Assembly (NCBI RefSeq): GCF_014648135.1
Contig: NZ_BMQN01000025.1
Coordinates: forward strand, 1 to 28,577
From: Deinococcus sedimenti
GTDB taxonomy: Bacteria; Deinococcota; Deinococci; Deinococcales; Deinococcaceae
Direction: 5' to 3'
Length of the DNA stretch: 28,577 bases
Each line of letters opens with the position of its first letter. The first letter of the stretch is position 1. Positions 7,200 to 14,262 of this stretch are shown here, in pieces. The position numbers and the translations under genes are program-made. The notes below the pieces were generated by a model, which was not told the origin of the DNA, searched no databases, and saw nothing but the letters and a program-made list of their open reading frames with translations.

Positions 7200-8974
7200 G
7201 CGGGGCTCCTGTCGGTGAGGTCCTGGTCCTGGGCAGGGCTCAGGGCCGGAGTGGGGGCGTAGCGGGCGCGCAGGGCGGGCTTGTCGACCTTCCCGAAGGG
7301 CGTGCGCGGCAGGGTGGGCAGCACTTCGACCCGGTCGGGCAGCTTGAACGCGGCGAAACCCTGCTCGAGCAGGTAACGGCGCAGTTCCAGCGTCAGGGCG
7401 CAGGCGTCGGGCAGGGCCTGGCTGGCGTGCTCGTCGGGGTCCACCCGCGGCTGCACGACCGCGCAGGTCCGCTCACCCAGCCACGGGTCCGGCAGGCCGA
7501 TCAATGCCGCCTGGAACACGCGCGGGTGGCCCAGCAGGGCGTGTTCGATCTCCTCGGCGGCGATCTTCTCCCCACCGCGGTTGATCTGGTCCTTGTGGCG
7601 GCCCTGCACGATCAGGTGCCCGTCGGGGCGGCGCGTGACGATGTCCCCCGTGCGGTAGTACCCGTCCGGCGTGAACGCGCGGGCGTTGTGCTCGGGCGCG
7701 CGGAAGTACCCGCGGATGGTGTACGGGCCGCGCGTGAGCAGGTGGCCGGGCGTGCCGTCCGGGACGGGGCGGTCCTCGTCGTCCACGATCAGGATCTCGT
7801 CGTGCGGGCTGATCGGGCGACCCTGCGTGCCGTACGTGACGTCGCCTGCGCTGCCGGGCCGGACGTAGTTCACGAGCCCCTCGGCCATGCCGAACACCTG
7901 CTGCAGCGCCGCGCCCAGCCGCTGCGGGACCTGCCGGGCGACGTCGGGAGCCAGGGGTGCGCCGCCCACCTGCACGACCCGCAGCGTGGACCCGGGCCGG
8001 GCGGGCGTGAACTGCGGGGCGCGCAGCCACAGCAGCAGCGCGCTGGGCACCAGCGCCACGTGCGTCACGCCGCAGCGCTCGATCAGGGCCGCGCACACGT
8101 CCGGGGCGGGGCCGGGCGCGGTGACGACCGTTCCCCCGGCGTGCAGCGTCCCGAACGCGCCGGGGGACGTGAGCGTGAAGTTGTGCGTGGCGGGCAGCGC
8201 CGCGAGGAACACCGTGTCCGGCGTCAGGCCGCACAGTTCGGCGCTGGCGCGGATGGAGTACAGGTAGTCGTCGTGCGTGCGCGGGATGAGTTTCGGCGTG
8301 CCGGTGCTTCCGCCGGACAGCTGGTACAGCGCCACGTCACCCGCCCCCTGACTGGACACGCCGGGCTGGGCCGCCGGTTCCGTCCAGGCCGCCGCGTCTG
8401 CCGGGGTCAGTGGCAGGGCGGCGTCCGGGTCGCCCACGGTGAGGACCAGCGTGTCCGGATGCGCAGTCTGCACGGCCCGCGCGGCACGCTGCGCGTCCGG
8501 GTGCCCGCCGGTGATCAGCGCGCGGGCGTGCGCCTGCGTGGCGAAGGCCGTGAGTTCCGCCGCGCGGTGCGCCGCGAGCGCCAGGATGGGCCGCGCGCCC
8601 AGCCGCAGCAGGCCCAGCAGGACCTCGAACACGTCCGGGCTGTTGGGCAGGTGCAGGATCACGCGGTCCCCGGCGCGCAGGCCCCGCGCGGCGAGCGCGG
8701 CCGCGTACCCACTCGCGGCGGCGTCCAGGTCCGCGTAGGTGCGGGTCACCCACCCGCCCGGCTGCCCGCCGGGGCCCAGGGCGTGGCCGAGCAGGGCCGG
8801 GCGCGGCCCGAACTGCCCGGCCAGGGCGCGCAGCCACGCGCTGAACGGCTCGCCGCGCCAGTACCCGGCGGCGCGGTACGCGCGGGCCAGTCCGGGCGGC
8901 CAGGGCGTGAACTCGCTGGTGATCGGGGCGTCGGTGACCAAGCCTTCGGGGCTCGGCGCTGGGGGGACGGTCAC
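7196..8974 (-). CDS. dhbE: 2,3-dihydroxybenzoate-AMP ligase (EntE/DhbE/VibE type)
   Basis: This 592-residue adenylating enzyme activates DHB with ATP and transfers it to the aryl carrier. It shows the P-loop LSGGSTGTPK (219-228), the EntE-like segments THDDYLYS and PATHNFTLTSPGAFG (Asn and Ser at the positions that contact the catechol in DhbE), GGAPLAP, QQVFGMAEGLVNY, YRTGDIV, GRHKDQINRGGEKIAAEEIE and the C-terminal PRTPFGKVDK with the catalytic Lys. The substrate pocket therefore points to DHB over salicylate. GTG at 8974 is taken as the start because it overlaps the stop of the isochorismate synthase by 4 nt; it gives an N-terminal extension of about 20 residues over EntE. The C-terminal tail of about 20 residues is also longer than usual. 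Confidence 0.92.
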   Translation of the reverse strand: MTVPPAPSPEGLVTDAPITSEFTPWPPGLARAYRAAGYWRGEPFSAWLRALAGQFGPRPALLGHALGPGGQPGGWVTRTYADLDAAASGYAAALAARGLRAGDRVILHLPNSPDVFEVLLGLLRLGARPILALAAHRAAELTAFATQAHARALITGGHPDAQRAARAVQTAHPDTLVLTVGDPDAALPLTPADAAAWTEPAAQPGVSSQGAGDVALYQLSGGSTGTPKLIPRTHDDYLYSIRASAELCGLTPDTVFLAALPATHNFTLTSPGAFGTLHAGGTVVTAPGPAPDVCAALIERCGVTHVALVPSALLLWLRAPQFTPARPGSTLRVVQVGGAPLAPDVARQVPQRLGAALQQVFGMAEGLVNYVRPGSAGDVTYGTQGRPISPHDEILIVDDEDRPVPDGTPGHLLTRGPYTIRGYFRAPEHNARAFTPDGYYRTGDIVTRRPDGHLIVQGRHKDQINRGGEKIAAEEIEHALLGHPRVFQAALIGLPDPWLGERTCAVVQPRVDPDEHASQALPDACALTLELRRYLLEQGFAAFKLPDRVEVLPTLPRTPFGKVDKPALRARYAPTPALSPAQDQDLTDRSPA

Positions 8975-10134
8975 AGCGCGCCCTCCAGGTCCAGGGGCGA
9001 GACGCCCAGGGCGCGCAGCATGGTGCCGAACTTCGCGGCGGTCTCGGCGCGTTCCTGCGCGGGGTCGGACCCGGCGACGATCCCGGCCCCGGCGAACAGG
9101 CGGGCGTGCGGGCCGCGCAGCCTCGCGCAGCGGATCGTGACGGCCCACTCGCCGTCACCGCGCGCGTCGCACCAGCCGACCGCGCCCGCGAAGGACCCGC
9201 GCGGGCCTTCCAGCGTGCCGATCAGGTCACGGGCGGCCGGGGCGGGCACGCCGCACACGGCGGGCGTTGGGTGCACGGCGCTCACGAGGTCCAGCACGTG
9301 CAGACCCGGGTCGCGCAGGGTCGCGTGGATGCTGGTGCCCAGGTGCCACAGGCCCGGCGTCTGCACGAGTCGCGGCGCGTCCGGCACGGTAAGTTCGCGG
9401 CACAGTGGCGCGAGGGTCTCCCGGATGGCGGCGATCATCAGCGCGTGCTCGTGGCGGTCCTTGGCGGAGTGCAGCAGGTCGTGCGCGCGCCGGAGGTCCT
9501 CGGCGGGGTCGGCGTGGCGGGCGCGGGTGCCGGCCAGGGGCCGCAGGCGCAGCTGCGCGCCGCGTTTACTCAGCAGCCGTTCCGGGCTCGCGCCGACCAG
9601 CTGCGCGCCGTCTCCCAGCGGGACGCTGAACACGAAGGCGTCCGGGGCGCCTTGCGCGAGCCGGGCGGTGACGGCACTCGGGTCGGGCGCCGCGTGCAGG
9701 TGCAGGTCCAGGGTGCGGCCCAGCACGACCTTGTGCAGGTCGCCGCGCGCGATGGCGGCCGCCGCGTGCGCGACGTTCGCCTCGAACGCGTCCGGGGCGG
9801 GCCGCGACGCCGCGTGGAGGACCGGGGTGCCCGTGGAGGCCGCTGTCGAGAGAGCGGCAGTCGAGGTGGGCGATGTCGAGGTGGGCGGTGTCGAGTGGGC
9901 CAGGTGGAAGGCGGCCGGGTCCTGCGGCGTGAAGCCGATGGCGCCCAGCAGGTGCGTGCCGCGCGGCGCGCCGTGCAGGGCGTGCCGGGCCTGGGCGGCG
10001 GTCAGGGGCGCGCCGTGCGGGTCGAGCAGGTGCAGGTGGCGGTCCGGGGCGCGCCACGCGGGGGCGTGGGTCGCGCCGTGGAGGTGTGACCCGGTGGCTG
10101 GGTGGGGGGCGGGGGGGGCGGCGGTCTGGGTCAT
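8971..10134 (-). CDS. dhbC: Isochorismate synthase (EntC/DhbC type)
   Basis: This 387-residue enzyme converts chorismate to isochorismate, the entry step to DHB. Recognisable are AIARGDLHKVVLGRTLDL (the Lys region of the active site), VGASPERLL, RPLAGTRAR, the KDRHEHALM block, the stretch HPTPAVCGVPAPAARDLI and the C-terminal FAGAGIVAGSDPAQE with the family Gly/Glu residues. ATG 10134 overlaps the PPTase stop (ATGA). The N-terminal third is low in complexity, and around residues 78-97 it contains a Pro/Thr/Ser-rich segment encoded by four tandem 15-bp units. Salicylate synthase activity is unlikely because the cluster has a complete DHB route. Confidence 0.92.
   Translation of the reverse strand: MTQTAAPPAPHPATGSHLHGATHAPAWRAPDRHLHLLDPHGAPLTAAQARHALHGAPRGTHLLGAIGFTPQDPAAFHLAHSTPPTSTSPTSTAALSTAASTGTPVLHAASRPAPDAFEANVAHAAAAIARGDLHKVVLGRTLDLHLHAAPDPSAVTARLAQGAPDAFVFSVPLGDGAQLVGASPERLLSKRGAQLRLRPLAGTRARHADPAEDLRRAHDLLHSAKDRHEHALMIAAIRETLAPLCRELTVPDAPRLVQTPGLWHLGTSIHATLRDPGLHVLDLVSAVHPTPAVCGVPAPAARDLIGTLEGPRGSFAGAVGWCDARGDGEWAVTIRCARLRGPHARLFAGAGIVAGSDPAQERAETAAKFGTMLRALGVSPLDLEGAL
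9845..9904. repeat. Four tandem 15-bp units inside the isochorismate synthase gene
   Basis: Units begin at 9845, 9860, 9875 and 9890, each starting GTCGAG. The second and third are nearly identical (GTCGAGGTGGGCGAT and GTCGAGGTGGGCGGT). They keep frame and encode a Thr/Ser/Pro/Ala-rich pentapeptide repeat in a poorly conserved N-terminal part of the enzyme. Confidence 0.8.
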
Positions 10135-10772
10135 GGGGCCTCCGGGGGGGCGGGGAGCAGCGTGAGGGCGAGGAGGAAGCCGTGCGTGTGCACCCAGCGC
10201 ACCTGAAGCGGGCCGGGCCAGCCCAGGACGTGCACGTCTGCCACGCCCTGCGTCCGGGTGGGGTCCGGGGGCGGCGCGTGGAAGTGCGTGGGGTCGAGGG
10301 GGTCCGGGCGCAGCGGCCACAGGGCCTTGAAGGTGCTCTCGGTGAGGACGTGCCGCCAGCGTCGGGGGTCGGGTGCGGGGCCGGTGAGGGGTTCGAGGTC
10401 CAGGCCGACGCGCTGCGGCGCGCGTGTGGCGGCGGCGACGGTCAGGCCGCCGGCGTGACTGAGGCTGCCGTGGGTCCCGGCGGGCCAGTCGGGGGCGCCG
10501 CCGGGTGTGCGGGGCAGGGGGCGCAGGGCGTCTGGGTGGCTGAGGAGGTGCAGGGCGTGGGCAGCGCAGCGGCGTCCGGCGTGCCAGTCGTGGTGGCGGC
10601 GGGCGGGGGCGTGGGCGGGCAGCGGGAAGGGTGGGGGAACGTCGGGGAGGTCGGTGGGCTGACGGCTGAGGCAGATGGCGCTCGGCACGGGCCAGCCGCG
10701 CAGGTGGCGGCGCAGGGCGTGTAGGGCCGCGTCGAGGTCGGCCGCGCTGGGATGGGCTGGATGGGGGGTCAT
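10131..10772 (-). CDS. 4'-phosphopantetheinyl transferase (EntD/Sfp superfamily)
   Basis: This 213-residue enzyme would move phosphopantetheine from CoA onto Ser251 of the aryl carrier domain encoded two genes downstream. Motifs seen are WPAGTHGSLSHAGGLTVAA (96-114, the GS[IL]SH block), VGLDLEPL (122-129, Mg ligands Asp125 and Glu127) and ESTFKALWPL (145-154, Glu145 and Lys149). These follow the EntD pattern. It is the first gene of the operon: ATG 10772 lies about 25 nt downstream of the likely transcript start, and its stop overlaps the next start. The C-terminal half is rich in Pro and His and diverges from enterobacterial EntD. Confidence 0.88.
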   Translation of the reverse strand: MTPHPAHPSAADLDAALHALRRHLRGWPVPSAICLSRQPTDLPDVPPPFPLPAHAPARRHHDWHAGRRCAAHALHLLSHPDALRPLPRTPGGAPDWPAGTHGSLSHAGGLTVAAATRAPQRVGLDLEPLTGPAPDPRRWRHVLTESTFKALWPLRPDPLDPTHFHAPPPDPTRTQGVADVHVLGWPGPLQVRWVHTHGFLLALTLLPAPPEAP

Positions 10773-10802
10773 GGCGGACCGGGTGTGACGCCGGTCTGGC
10801 TG

Positions 10803-10831
10803 AATCTGACAAATCCGAGTGGTTTAGTCAA
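10803..10831 (-). promoter_or_regulatory. Promoter of the catechol siderophore operon
   Basis: On the minus strand TTGACT (10831-10826) is followed after 17 nt by CAGATT (10808-10803). The -35 box matches five of six consensus bases; the -10 is weak, which suits an activated or derepressed promoter. It lies inside the left copy of the duplicated 23-bp element. Confidence 0.45.
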
Positions 10832-10884
10832 GTAAGTTCAGGAGCCGGTCGGATTAACTTGACTAACCCGGTCGGATTAGTGCA
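10807..10884. promoter_or_regulatory. Shared divergent control region with an inverted duplicated element
   Basis: The right copy (plus strand from 10859) reads TTGACTAA, one base, CC, two bases, TCGGATT, one base, GT. The left copy (minus strand from 10831) has the same fixed bases at the same spacing. They point outward and each contains the -35 box of its own promoter. A third partial copy repeats CCGGTCGGATTA at 10845-10856 and 10868-10879, exactly 23 bp apart. The ends of each copy also form an imperfect dyad (TTGACTAA with TTAGTGCA at 10877-10884; TGACAAA with TTTAGTCA on the left). This looks like binding sites for one regulator controlling both operons, presumably in response to iron. 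It is not a Fur box, nor a clear DtxR box. Confidence 0.55.
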
Positions 10885-10887
10885 GGA
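10859..10887 (+). promoter_or_regulatory. Promoter of the uptake and utilisation operon
   Basis: TTGACT (10859-10864) is followed after 18 nt by CAGGAT (10883-10888). The arrangement mirrors the divergent promoter, with the same -35 box inside the right-hand copy of the duplicated element. The transcript would carry a leader of about 95 nt before the first ATG at 10988. Confidence 0.4.
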
Positions 10888-10987
10888 TCTGCGCGTCGGT
10901 TCCCCCGACCTCACCCGGATCACCCCCCGCAGACCCGCGCCCACCCAGCGCCGGTCCACCCCCACCACACCCCGGAGGCCCCCGCCC

Positions 10988-11293
10988 ATGTGCCACGGCT
11001 TCACGCCCCTGCACGACCTCAGCACCCACCGCCGCGTCCTGCGCTGCACCTGCGGCAACCTGCACGTCATCTGGCACGACCTGAACTTCGCCCTGAACCA
11101 CCAGGAATTCAGCGACCTGCAGGGCCTGCTGCGCCGCGACGACCCCCAGGCCACCCAGGCCGACTGGGTGCTGCACACCGGCACCCACGGCACCCGCCTG
11201 TGGTGCGGCGCGACCGGAGTGACCTTCACGCCCAGCGACTTCGGCGCGTTCCGCCACCTGATCCTGCACGCCCACCCCCGCACCCTCGACTGA
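10988..11293 (+). CDS. Small Cys/His-rich protein of unknown function
   Basis: This 101-residue soluble protein is not a family I can name. It has Cys2, the pair Cys20-x-Cys22 in RCTCGNLHVIWHDLNF, Cys73 in LWCGATGVTF, and eleven His residues spread along the chain. It has no signal peptide and no membrane segment. The ATG at 10988 follows GGAGG (10974-10978) at 9 nt. It is the first gene of the operon with the DUF2470-flavin reductase and the HmuTUV importer, 56 nt ahead of the former, so a role in handling iron or heme inside the cell is plausible. Metal or heme binding through the Cys and His residues is inference only. Confidence 0.7.
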   Translation: MCHGFTPLHDLSTHRRVLRCTCGNLHVIWHDLNFALNHQEFSDLQGLLRRDDPQATQADWVLHTGTHGTRLWCGATGVTFTPSDFGAFRHLILHAHPRTLD

Positions 11294-11349
11294 ACGCAGG
11301 CCGCCCCCGATTCGACCACCGGAGTCCACCCGACCCCACCCGGAGCCGC

Positions 11350-12297
11350 ATGACGCAGACCGCCCCCGACCTCGCCCACATCACCGACCACGTCAACGAG
11401 GACCACGCCCCGGAACTCCTGCAGGTGGCGCGCGCCTTCACGGACCTGCCCGCCCCGCGCGCCGCGCAGATCCTGACCCTGGACCACACCGGCCTCACGC
11501 TGGAGGTCCTGACCGACCGCGGCCCGCGCAGCGCCCGCCTGACCTTCCCCGACCCCACCCGCCCCCCGCACGTCAACCTGCGCGCCCTGGTCGCCGACGC
11601 CCAGACGCTCCTGAACGAACGTCCCGACCCGCGCACCACCACCTGGACCCTCCAGGGCGCCCGCGACCTCGGGCCCGGCCTGCGCCGCCTGACCTTCCAC
11701 GCCGACCCGCACGCCCTGCAGGGCTGGCAGCCCGGCGACGCCGTGCGCGTCACGATCGGCGACACCACCCGCGTCTACACCATCCGCCGCGCCCACGACG
11801 GACGGGCCGACCTGGACGTCTACCTGCACGGCGGCCCGTCCACCCACGCGCCCGGCAGCACCTGGGCGCGCACCCTGCTGCCCGGAGCCACCGTCACGGT
11901 GGGCGCGCCGCGCCGCGAGACCCTCCCGGAATTCACCGGTCCCAGCCTGCTCCTCGGGGACGAGACGGCCCTGCCGACCATCGCGGCGCTGCTCGAACAC
12001 TGGCCCGAAGGGCTCACGCCCGGCCCGCGCGTCCTGATCGAGACGGGCGACCCCGGCGACGCCCAGGCCGCCCTGCTCGGCGTGCCGCTGCCGCCCGGCA
12101 CGCACCTGAGCGTCGTGCCGCGCAATGGCCCCAGTGGCGAGGCCCTGACCCGCGCCGCCCTGAGCCTCGACCTGCACCTGCGCGCCGCGTGGGGCGCCCT
12201 GGACGCCCCGCACGCCCTGGAACTGCGCCGCGCCCTGCGCGCCCAGTACGACCTGAGCCCCACCCAGTGCCGCGTCAGCGGGTACTGGACCCCCTGA
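11350..12297 (+). CDS. DUF2470 and siderophore-interacting flavin reductase fusion (ViuB-like)
   Basis: This 315-residue cytoplasmic protein has two parts. Residues 1-85 resemble DUF2470 (HVNEDHAPELLQVARAF, with HVNLRALV at 74-81), a module also found at the C-terminus of HugZ-type heme-degrading proteins. Residues 95-315 form a siderophore-interacting protein domain: FAD-binding RVYTIRR (141-147), HGGPSTHAPGSTWA (160-173), the nicotinamide-side segment GDETALP (203-209) and the terminal GYW signature (311-313). Such enzymes reduce ferric chelates brought into the cell and so free the iron. Fusion with DUF2470 leaves open whether the substrate is a ferric catecholate, heme, or both. It lies between the small Cys/His gene and the importer genes. 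Confidence 0.85.
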   Translation: MTQTAPDLAHITDHVNEDHAPELLQVARAFTDLPAPRAAQILTLDHTGLTLEVLTDRGPRSARLTFPDPTRPPHVNLRALVADAQTLLNERPDPRTTTWTLQGARDLGPGLRRLTFHADPHALQGWQPGDAVRVTIGDTTRVYTIRRAHDGRADLDVYLHGGPSTHAPGSTWARTLLPGATVTVGAPRRETLPEFTGPSLLLGDETALPTIAALLEHWPEGLTPGPRVLIETGDPGDAQAALLGVPLPPGTHLSVVPRNGPSGEALTRAALSLDLHLRAAWGALDAPHALELRRALRAQYDLSPTQCRVSGYWTP

Positions 12298-12319
12298 CAC
12301 CCACCCAAGGAGAATCCAC

Positions 12320-13222
12320 ATGCGACCCACCCACACCACCCTGACCCGCGCCGCCCTGACCCTCAGCCTGCTCCTGGCCGCCCCCGGCGCCCACGCGGCC
12401 ACCATCCGCGGCGCCGACGGCGTGAGCGTCAGCGTCAGCAACCCGCGCCGCGTCGTCGCGCTGAACGCCACCACCGTCGAACTCATCTACCGGCTGGGCA
12501 AGCAGGGCACCATCGTCGGCACCGACGTCACCGGCACGTACCCGCCCAACCGGATCCCCAGCGTCGGCCACTGGGCGCAGCTGCCCGCCGAGGGCATCAT
12601 CGCGCTGAAACCCGACCTGGTGATCGGCACCGCCGACAACCTCGCCATGCCCGCCAACCAGAAGGTCACGCAGCAGCTGCGCGCCGCCGGCGTGAAGGTC
12701 CTCGTGCTGCCCGCCAGCGACACCGGCGGCCTGGACGGCGTCCGCACCCGCCTGAACATCCTGGCGGACGTGTACGGCGTGCCCGGCGCCGCGCTGGCCC
12801 TGAGCCGCTCGTTCGACACCACCCTGAAGGCCGCGCAGGCCAACCGCCCGAAGGTCACGCCGCGCGTGCTGTTCCTGTACGCCCACGGGCCCGGCGACGC
12901 CAGCATCTACGGCACCGACGGCGGCGCCGACGACCTGATCACCCTCGCCGGGGGCCGTAACGTCGCCCCGTTCCGCGACACCAGACCCCTGACCGCCGAG
13001 GCGCTCGTCGCGCTGAACCCCGACGCGATCATCCTGCTCGAACGCGGCCTGGACGCCCTGGGCGGCATCGAGGGCGCCCTGAAGCTGCCGGGCGTCATGC
13101 AGACGAACGCCGGACGGCAGCGCCGCGTGTACGCCGTGGACAACTCCATCCGCTGGATCGGGCCGCGCCTGCCGGAATTCGCCCTGAACCTCGCCCGCCA
13201 GTGGAACGCCGACTTCCGCTGA
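12320..13222 (+). CDS. hmuT: Heme/iron-chelate ABC transporter, periplasmic binding protein (HmuT type)
   Basis: These 300 residues begin with a Sec signal ending AHA-A (cleavage after about residue 26) and form a class III binding protein. The N-lobe segment VVALNATTVELIYRLG, then VGTDVTGTYP, SVGHWAQLPAEGIIALKPDLVI and the C-lobe LTAEALVALNPDAIILLERG follow the HmuT/ChuT pattern rather than FepB. It would deliver ligand to the permease encoded next. A strong ribosome binding site AAGGAG (12307-12312) sits 7 nt before the ATG. The 3' end overlaps the permease gene by 22 nt. The ligand may be heme; the linkage to catechol synthesis makes a ferric siderophore the rival idea. Confidence 0.85.
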   Translation: MRPTHTTLTRAALTLSLLLAAPGAHAATIRGADGVSVSVSNPRRVVALNATTVELIYRLGKQGTIVGTDVTGTYPPNRIPSVGHWAQLPAEGIIALKPDLVIGTADNLAMPANQKVTQQLRAAGVKVLVLPASDTGGLDGVRTRLNILADVYGVPGAALALSRSFDTTLKAAQANRPKVTPRVLFLYAHGPGDASIYGTDGGADDLITLAGGRNVAPFRDTRPLTAEALVALNPDAIILLERGLDALGGIEGALKLPGVMQTNAGRQRRVYAVDNSIRWIGPRLPEFALNLARQWNADFR

Positions 13223-14262
13223 CCCGCCGGGGCCGCGCCGCCCGCCCCGGCGCGGCCCTCACCCTGACGGTCCTGACCGGCCTGCTGGCGGGCGCGGTGA
13301 TCCTCGCGGTCGGCCGCGGCGCCCTGCCCATCAGCCCCGCACAGGTCCTGAGTATCCTGCTCGCCCCGCTGGGCGCCGCGCCGCTCGCCCCGTTCGACGA
13401 GCAGCAGGCGGCCGTGCTGTGGGTCATCCGCCTGCCGCGCGTCCTGCTGGGCGCCCTGGTCGGCGCGGGGCTGGCCGTGGCGGGCGCGGCGCTGCAGGGC
13501 CTGTTTCGCAACCCGCTGGCCGACCCGGGCCTGATGGGCATCACCAGCGGCGCCGCGCTGGCGGCCGCGCTGAGCGTCGTGCTGGGCCTCAACACCCTGG
13601 GCACCTACTCGCTGCCCGCCGCGGCCTTCGCCGGGTCGCTGATCGCCACGGCGCTCGTGTCGCTGCTCGCGCAGGACCGCGGGCGCGTGAACGTCACCAC
13701 CATGCTCCTCGCGGGCATCGCCATCAACGCCCTGTGCAGCGCCGGGACCGGCCTGATGACGTTCCTGGCCACCGACGAGCAGCTGCGCACCCTCACCTTC
13801 TGGAACCTCGGGTCGCTGGGCGGCGCCACCTGGCCGACCGTCCTGAGTGCCCTGCCGCTGATCCTGCTGGGCACCGTGGGTCTGCCGCTGACCGCGCGCG
13901 CCCTGAACGCCCTGACGCTCGGCGAGCACGGCGCGGCGCACCTGGGCGTCCCCGTCACCCGCGTGAAGTGGCTGATCATCAGCCTGGTCGCCCTGAGCGT
14001 CGGCGCGGGCGTCGCCGTGGCGGGCAGCATCGGCTTCATCGGCCTGGTCGTCCCGCACCTGCTGCGCCTCCTGACCGGCCCGAACCACGCCACGCTGCTG
14101 CCCGCCTCCGCGCTGCTCGGCGCGACCCTGCTGATCCTCGCGGACCTCCTGGCCCGCACCGTCGCCGCGCCCGCCGAGGTACCCATCGGGATCCTCACGG
14201 CGCTGCTCGGCGCGCCGTTCTTCCTGTACCTGCTGCGCCAGCGCCGCGCGGAGGGCGCGTGA
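13201..14262 (+). CDS. hmuU: Heme/iron-chelate ABC transporter, FecCD permease (HmuU type)
   Basis: This 353-residue inner-membrane protein has about ten hydrophobic helices and the FecCD signatures RLPR (77-80), GAALQGLFRNPLADPG (95-110), ITSGAALAA, and near the C-terminus GSIGFIGLVVPHLLRLL and the PAEVPIGILTALLGAPFF block. The wording NPLADPGLMGITSGAAL is typical of HmuU. The start is GTG at 13201, inside the end of hmuT; a later start would remove the N-terminal cytoplasmic segment. The stop overlaps the GTG of the ATPase gene by 4 nt. Confidence 0.9.
   Translation: MERRLPLTRRGRAARPGAALTLTVLTGLLAGAVILAVGRGALPISPAQVLSILLAPLGAAPLAPFDEQQAAVLWVIRLPRVLLGALVGAGLAVAGAALQGLFRNPLADPGLMGITSGAALAAALSVVLGLNTLGTYSLPAAAFAGSLIATALVSLLAQDRGRVNVTTMLLAGIAINALCSAGTGLMTFLATDEQLRTLTFWNLGSLGGATWPTVLSALPLILLGTVGLPLTARALNALTLGEHGAAHLGVPVTRVKWLIISLVALSVGAGVAVAGSIGFIGLVVPHLLRLLTGPNHATLLPASALLGATLLILADLLARTVAAPAEVPIGILTALLGAPFFLYLLRQRRAEGA

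Noticed and set aside
10888..10987. Riboswitch or small RNA in the 5' leader of the uptake operon
   Set aside because: The leader is C-rich with no stable hairpin or known aptamer pattern that I can see.
10828..12486. Long minus-strand frame opposite the DUF2470 gene, covering the divergent promoter
   Set aside because: Low-complexity Gly/Arg/Gln-rich translation; the plus-strand genes have recognisable domains and ribosome binding sites.
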